A DNA stretch of 64,000 nt, from contig LN874948.1 in the NCBI GenBank assembly GCA_001282665.1, positions 1 through 64,000 on the forward strand, given 5' to 3'. A model generated the notes under the pieces. It saw nothing but the letters and a program-made list of their open reading frames with translations. It made no database searches and was not told the DNA's origin. Below are positions 62,951 to 64,000 of this stretch, piece after piece (the first letter of the stretch is position 1; each line of letters opens with the position of its first letter). This DNA is from Clostridiales bacterium mt11. GTDB taxonomy: Bacteria; Bacillota; Clostridia; Tissierellales; Tepidimicrobiaceae. A program made the translations under genes and the position numbers.

Positions 62951-63166
62951 TTAGATAACACCCCTATTTTGTATTTTATCTTCTATTTCCTCTAATGTGG
63001 CATAATCATGTGTCTTAGCTACCTTACCATTAATAATAGTAATTGGAAGTATACTTTTTCTTTAAAAACTCAATATTCTCACCTAATTTTACTAATCTTT
63101 CATCAGAGTTTGGACCACAAAGTCCTGTAGCACAACACATTGGTAGTTCAAAAATTCTATTTTCAT
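62951..63166 (-). pseudogene. arsD: arsD (arsenic metallochaperone) pseudogene
   Basis: The ATG at 63166 (AGGAG upstream) is one base out of frame with RIFELPMCCATGLCGP, the ArsD signature with its vicinal Cys pair. After ENIEFLKKK the frame breaks and resumes as LPITIINGKVAKTHDYATLEE-IEDK, with about 35 residues of normal ArsD middle missing. Normal ArsD is about 110-120 residues; here only about 70 could be assembled. ArsD hands arsenite to ArsA, which is also broken. Confidence 0.88.
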
Positions 63167-63171
63167 TTCTT

Positions 63172-63460
63172 CTCCTATGTATATGAATACATTTGAATAT
63201 AGTCATATATTTTCCAATATTCAACATATACATATATCATAAGTATTTTCTTAATAAATAAAACTAGATACTTATAATACTTTTAAATCAACATTTGAAA
63301 ATCCCGCTGTATCCTACAATAAATAGTTTCCCTTTCAACTATATCTACAATACCCATTTTAGATATCATTGTTGACTCAAAATTTCTTCCTATTATTTTA
63401 TTCTTTGACTGTATTTCATATTTATTTAGTAATAAACTATATGATTATATTCGTTTATAC
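63172..63460 (-). other. Leader/intergenic region of the broken ars operon
   Basis: About 290 nt between the promoter and arsD. One short minus-strand frame (about 30 residues, with MISKMGIVDIVERETIYC) is present but not credible as a gene. No other feature seen. Confidence 0.35.
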
Positions 63461-63494
63461 TCATATAGTATGCTTTTGCTTTTTAATTGTCAAC
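63420..63494 (-). promoter_or_regulatory. Promoter of the arsDA-acr3 transcript with dyad
   Basis: Minus strand -35 TTGACA (63494..63489), 18-nt spacer, -10 TACTAT (63470..63465). Overlapping the -10 and extending downstream are ACTATATGA and TCATATAGT, 9-nt inverted arms separated by about 16 nt, similar to the TCATATA sequences at the arsR copy 1 promoter. This promoter now drives mainly acr3. Confidence 0.7.
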
Positions 63495-63524
63495 CTTTTT
63501 AAAGAAATCTTTTTTTAAAAAAGG

Positions 63525-63553
63525 TTGACAAATTTGAAGGTCATGAATATTAT
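63525..63553 (+). promoter_or_regulatory. Promoter of arsR copy 2
   Basis: -35 TTGACA (63525-63530), 17-nt spacer, -10 TATTAT (63548-63553), followed directly by the ArsR-type operator. It is divergent from the arsDA promoter 30 nt away. Confidence 0.8.
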
Positions 63554-63563
63554 AATAATTGTT

Positions 63564-63583
63564 ACATCAAACTTTCTTGATGT
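63564..63583. promoter_or_regulatory. ArsR-type operator
   Basis: ACATCAA-ACTTTC-TTGATGT: a perfect dyad containing ATCAA-N6-TTGAT, the operator pattern known for ArsR/SmtB-family repressors. It lies between the promoter and the arsR copy 2 start. Confidence 0.8.
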
Positions 63584-63621
63584 ATATATAAAATTATTTT
63601 GATTTATTAGGAGGAATATAA

Positions 63622-63936
63622 ATGAATAAACCATTTAGTGATTATGCTCAAGTTTTTAATGCTATGGCTGATGAACTGCGACTTAAAGTGCTTTTATATT
63701 TATATGTAAACGGTGAAAGATGCGTCTGTGATATAGGCAGCTATTTCAATATTGGTCAATCCGGCATCTCCTACCATCTTAAAATATTACATGAAGCAAA
63801 TATTATTAATAAAAGAAAAGTTGCCGTATGGAATTACTACTCGTTGAATCAGAATAATGATATTTATGAATTGTTAAAAGATATTTTTAAAAATGTGAAT
63901 AAAGAGGAGTGGAAGCACAATGTCTCAAATGGGTAG
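63622..63936 (+). CDS. arsR: ArsR-family metalloregulator (copy 2)
   Basis: A 104-residue winged-helix protein: FNAMADELRLKVLLYLY, the metal motif ERCVCDI, GQSGISYHLKILHEAN. Similar size but clearly different from copy 1. AGGAGG lies 7 nt before the ATG. It overlaps the permease gene downstream by 17 nt, implying coupled expression. Confidence 0.93.
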   Translation: MNKPFSDYAQVFNAMADELRLKVLLYLYVNGERCVCDIGSYFNIGQSGISYHLKILHEANIINKRKVAVWNYYSLNQNNDIYELLKDIFKNVNKEEWKHNVSNG

Positions 63937-64000
63937 TTTAATGGAAGTAATAAAAATGTTTTTATTTCTTATGGGAGAATTACTGTTGCTTTTTATTGGA
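63920..64000 (+). CDS. Probable metalloid/cation permease, 5' end only
   Basis: The first 27 codons (MSQMGSLMEVIKMFLFL, then GELLLLFIG) start a hydrophobic membrane helix and run off the window edge. The start overlaps the end of arsR copy 2. The beginning resembles predicted permeases of the DUF318/ArsP group, which often follow ArsR regulators; this is a low-confidence guess from 27 residues. Confidence 0.5.
   Translation, partial: MSQMGSLMEVIKMFLFLMGELLLLFIG

Noticed and set aside
63230..63380. Short minus-strand frame (MISKMGIVDIVERETIYC...) in the arsD leader
   Set aside because: About 30 residues, no clear ribosome binding site, no recognised family; could be a remnant but cannot be supported.

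Overview
This is a 64 kb stretch of a low-GC, endospore-forming anaerobic Firmicute of class Clostridia, most likely Tissierellales or a close relative (inference from gene content and order; no marker gene was compared). Support comes from T-box leaders on several aminoacyl-tRNA synthetase genes, two alpha/beta SASP genes, YtxC and PdaB-like sporulation proteins, MutS2, phosphate butyryltransferase, and very AT-rich spacers with strong AGGAGG ribosome binding sites. Most genes lie on the minus strand.

Layout. The left edge carries what looks like an rRNA operon promoter and leader firing leftwards out of the window. Next come ptb, a TPR protein, a membrane protein and a B12-binding radical SAM protein. 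From 5 to 22 kb lies a largely minus-strand housekeeping block, read right to left: infC-rpmI-rplT behind an L20-type attenuator, a TrkH/TrkA potassium importer, an rRNA methyltransferase, pheS-pheT, zapA, a U32 RNA-modification protein, mutS2, then argS behind its own T-box. infC begins at an ATT codon, giving a 169-residue IF3. From 22 to 31 kb are pepV, a compact FtsH paralogue, thrS (T-box), hisS, ytxC and a DUF6873 protein. A tRNA cluster (Phe-Gly-Cys, minus strand) at 30.9-31.8 kb contains two truncated 5' tRNA halves, each fused to a copy of one 50-nt palindrome, plus AT-rich MITE-like spacers.

From 32 to 46 kb are hslO, a cold-shock protein, a methyltransferase, a sirtuin, a SASP, a CPBP protease, the lysine/diaminopimelate operon asd-dapA-dapB, hpt, a 41-residue membrane microprotein, a two-OB-fold SSB-like protein, a Mur-ligase-like protein without a P-loop beside a PdaB-like deacetylase, a second SASP, DUF4364, a YncE-like propeller and folC. 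From 46 to 59.6 kb are valS (T-box), pgsA, an orphan substrate-binding lipoprotein, an NlpC/P60 endopeptidase, a PadR-regulated SEDS (FtsW/RodA) protein with an N-terminal permease-prefix domain, trpS (T-box), cysK-cysE (T-box) and a YyaL protein.

The right end (59.8-64 kb) is an arsenic/metalloid resistance region in decay. Two ArsR repressors and an Acr3 arsenite exporter are intact. arsD, arsA and a small Cys-rich gene between arsA and acr3 carry frameshifts, stops and a deletion. Two divergent promoters, an ATCAA-N6-TTGAT operator and a second operator-like dyad are readable. The last gene, a probable permease, runs off the edge. No CRISPR array, prophage, intact transposase or recognised defence system was seen.
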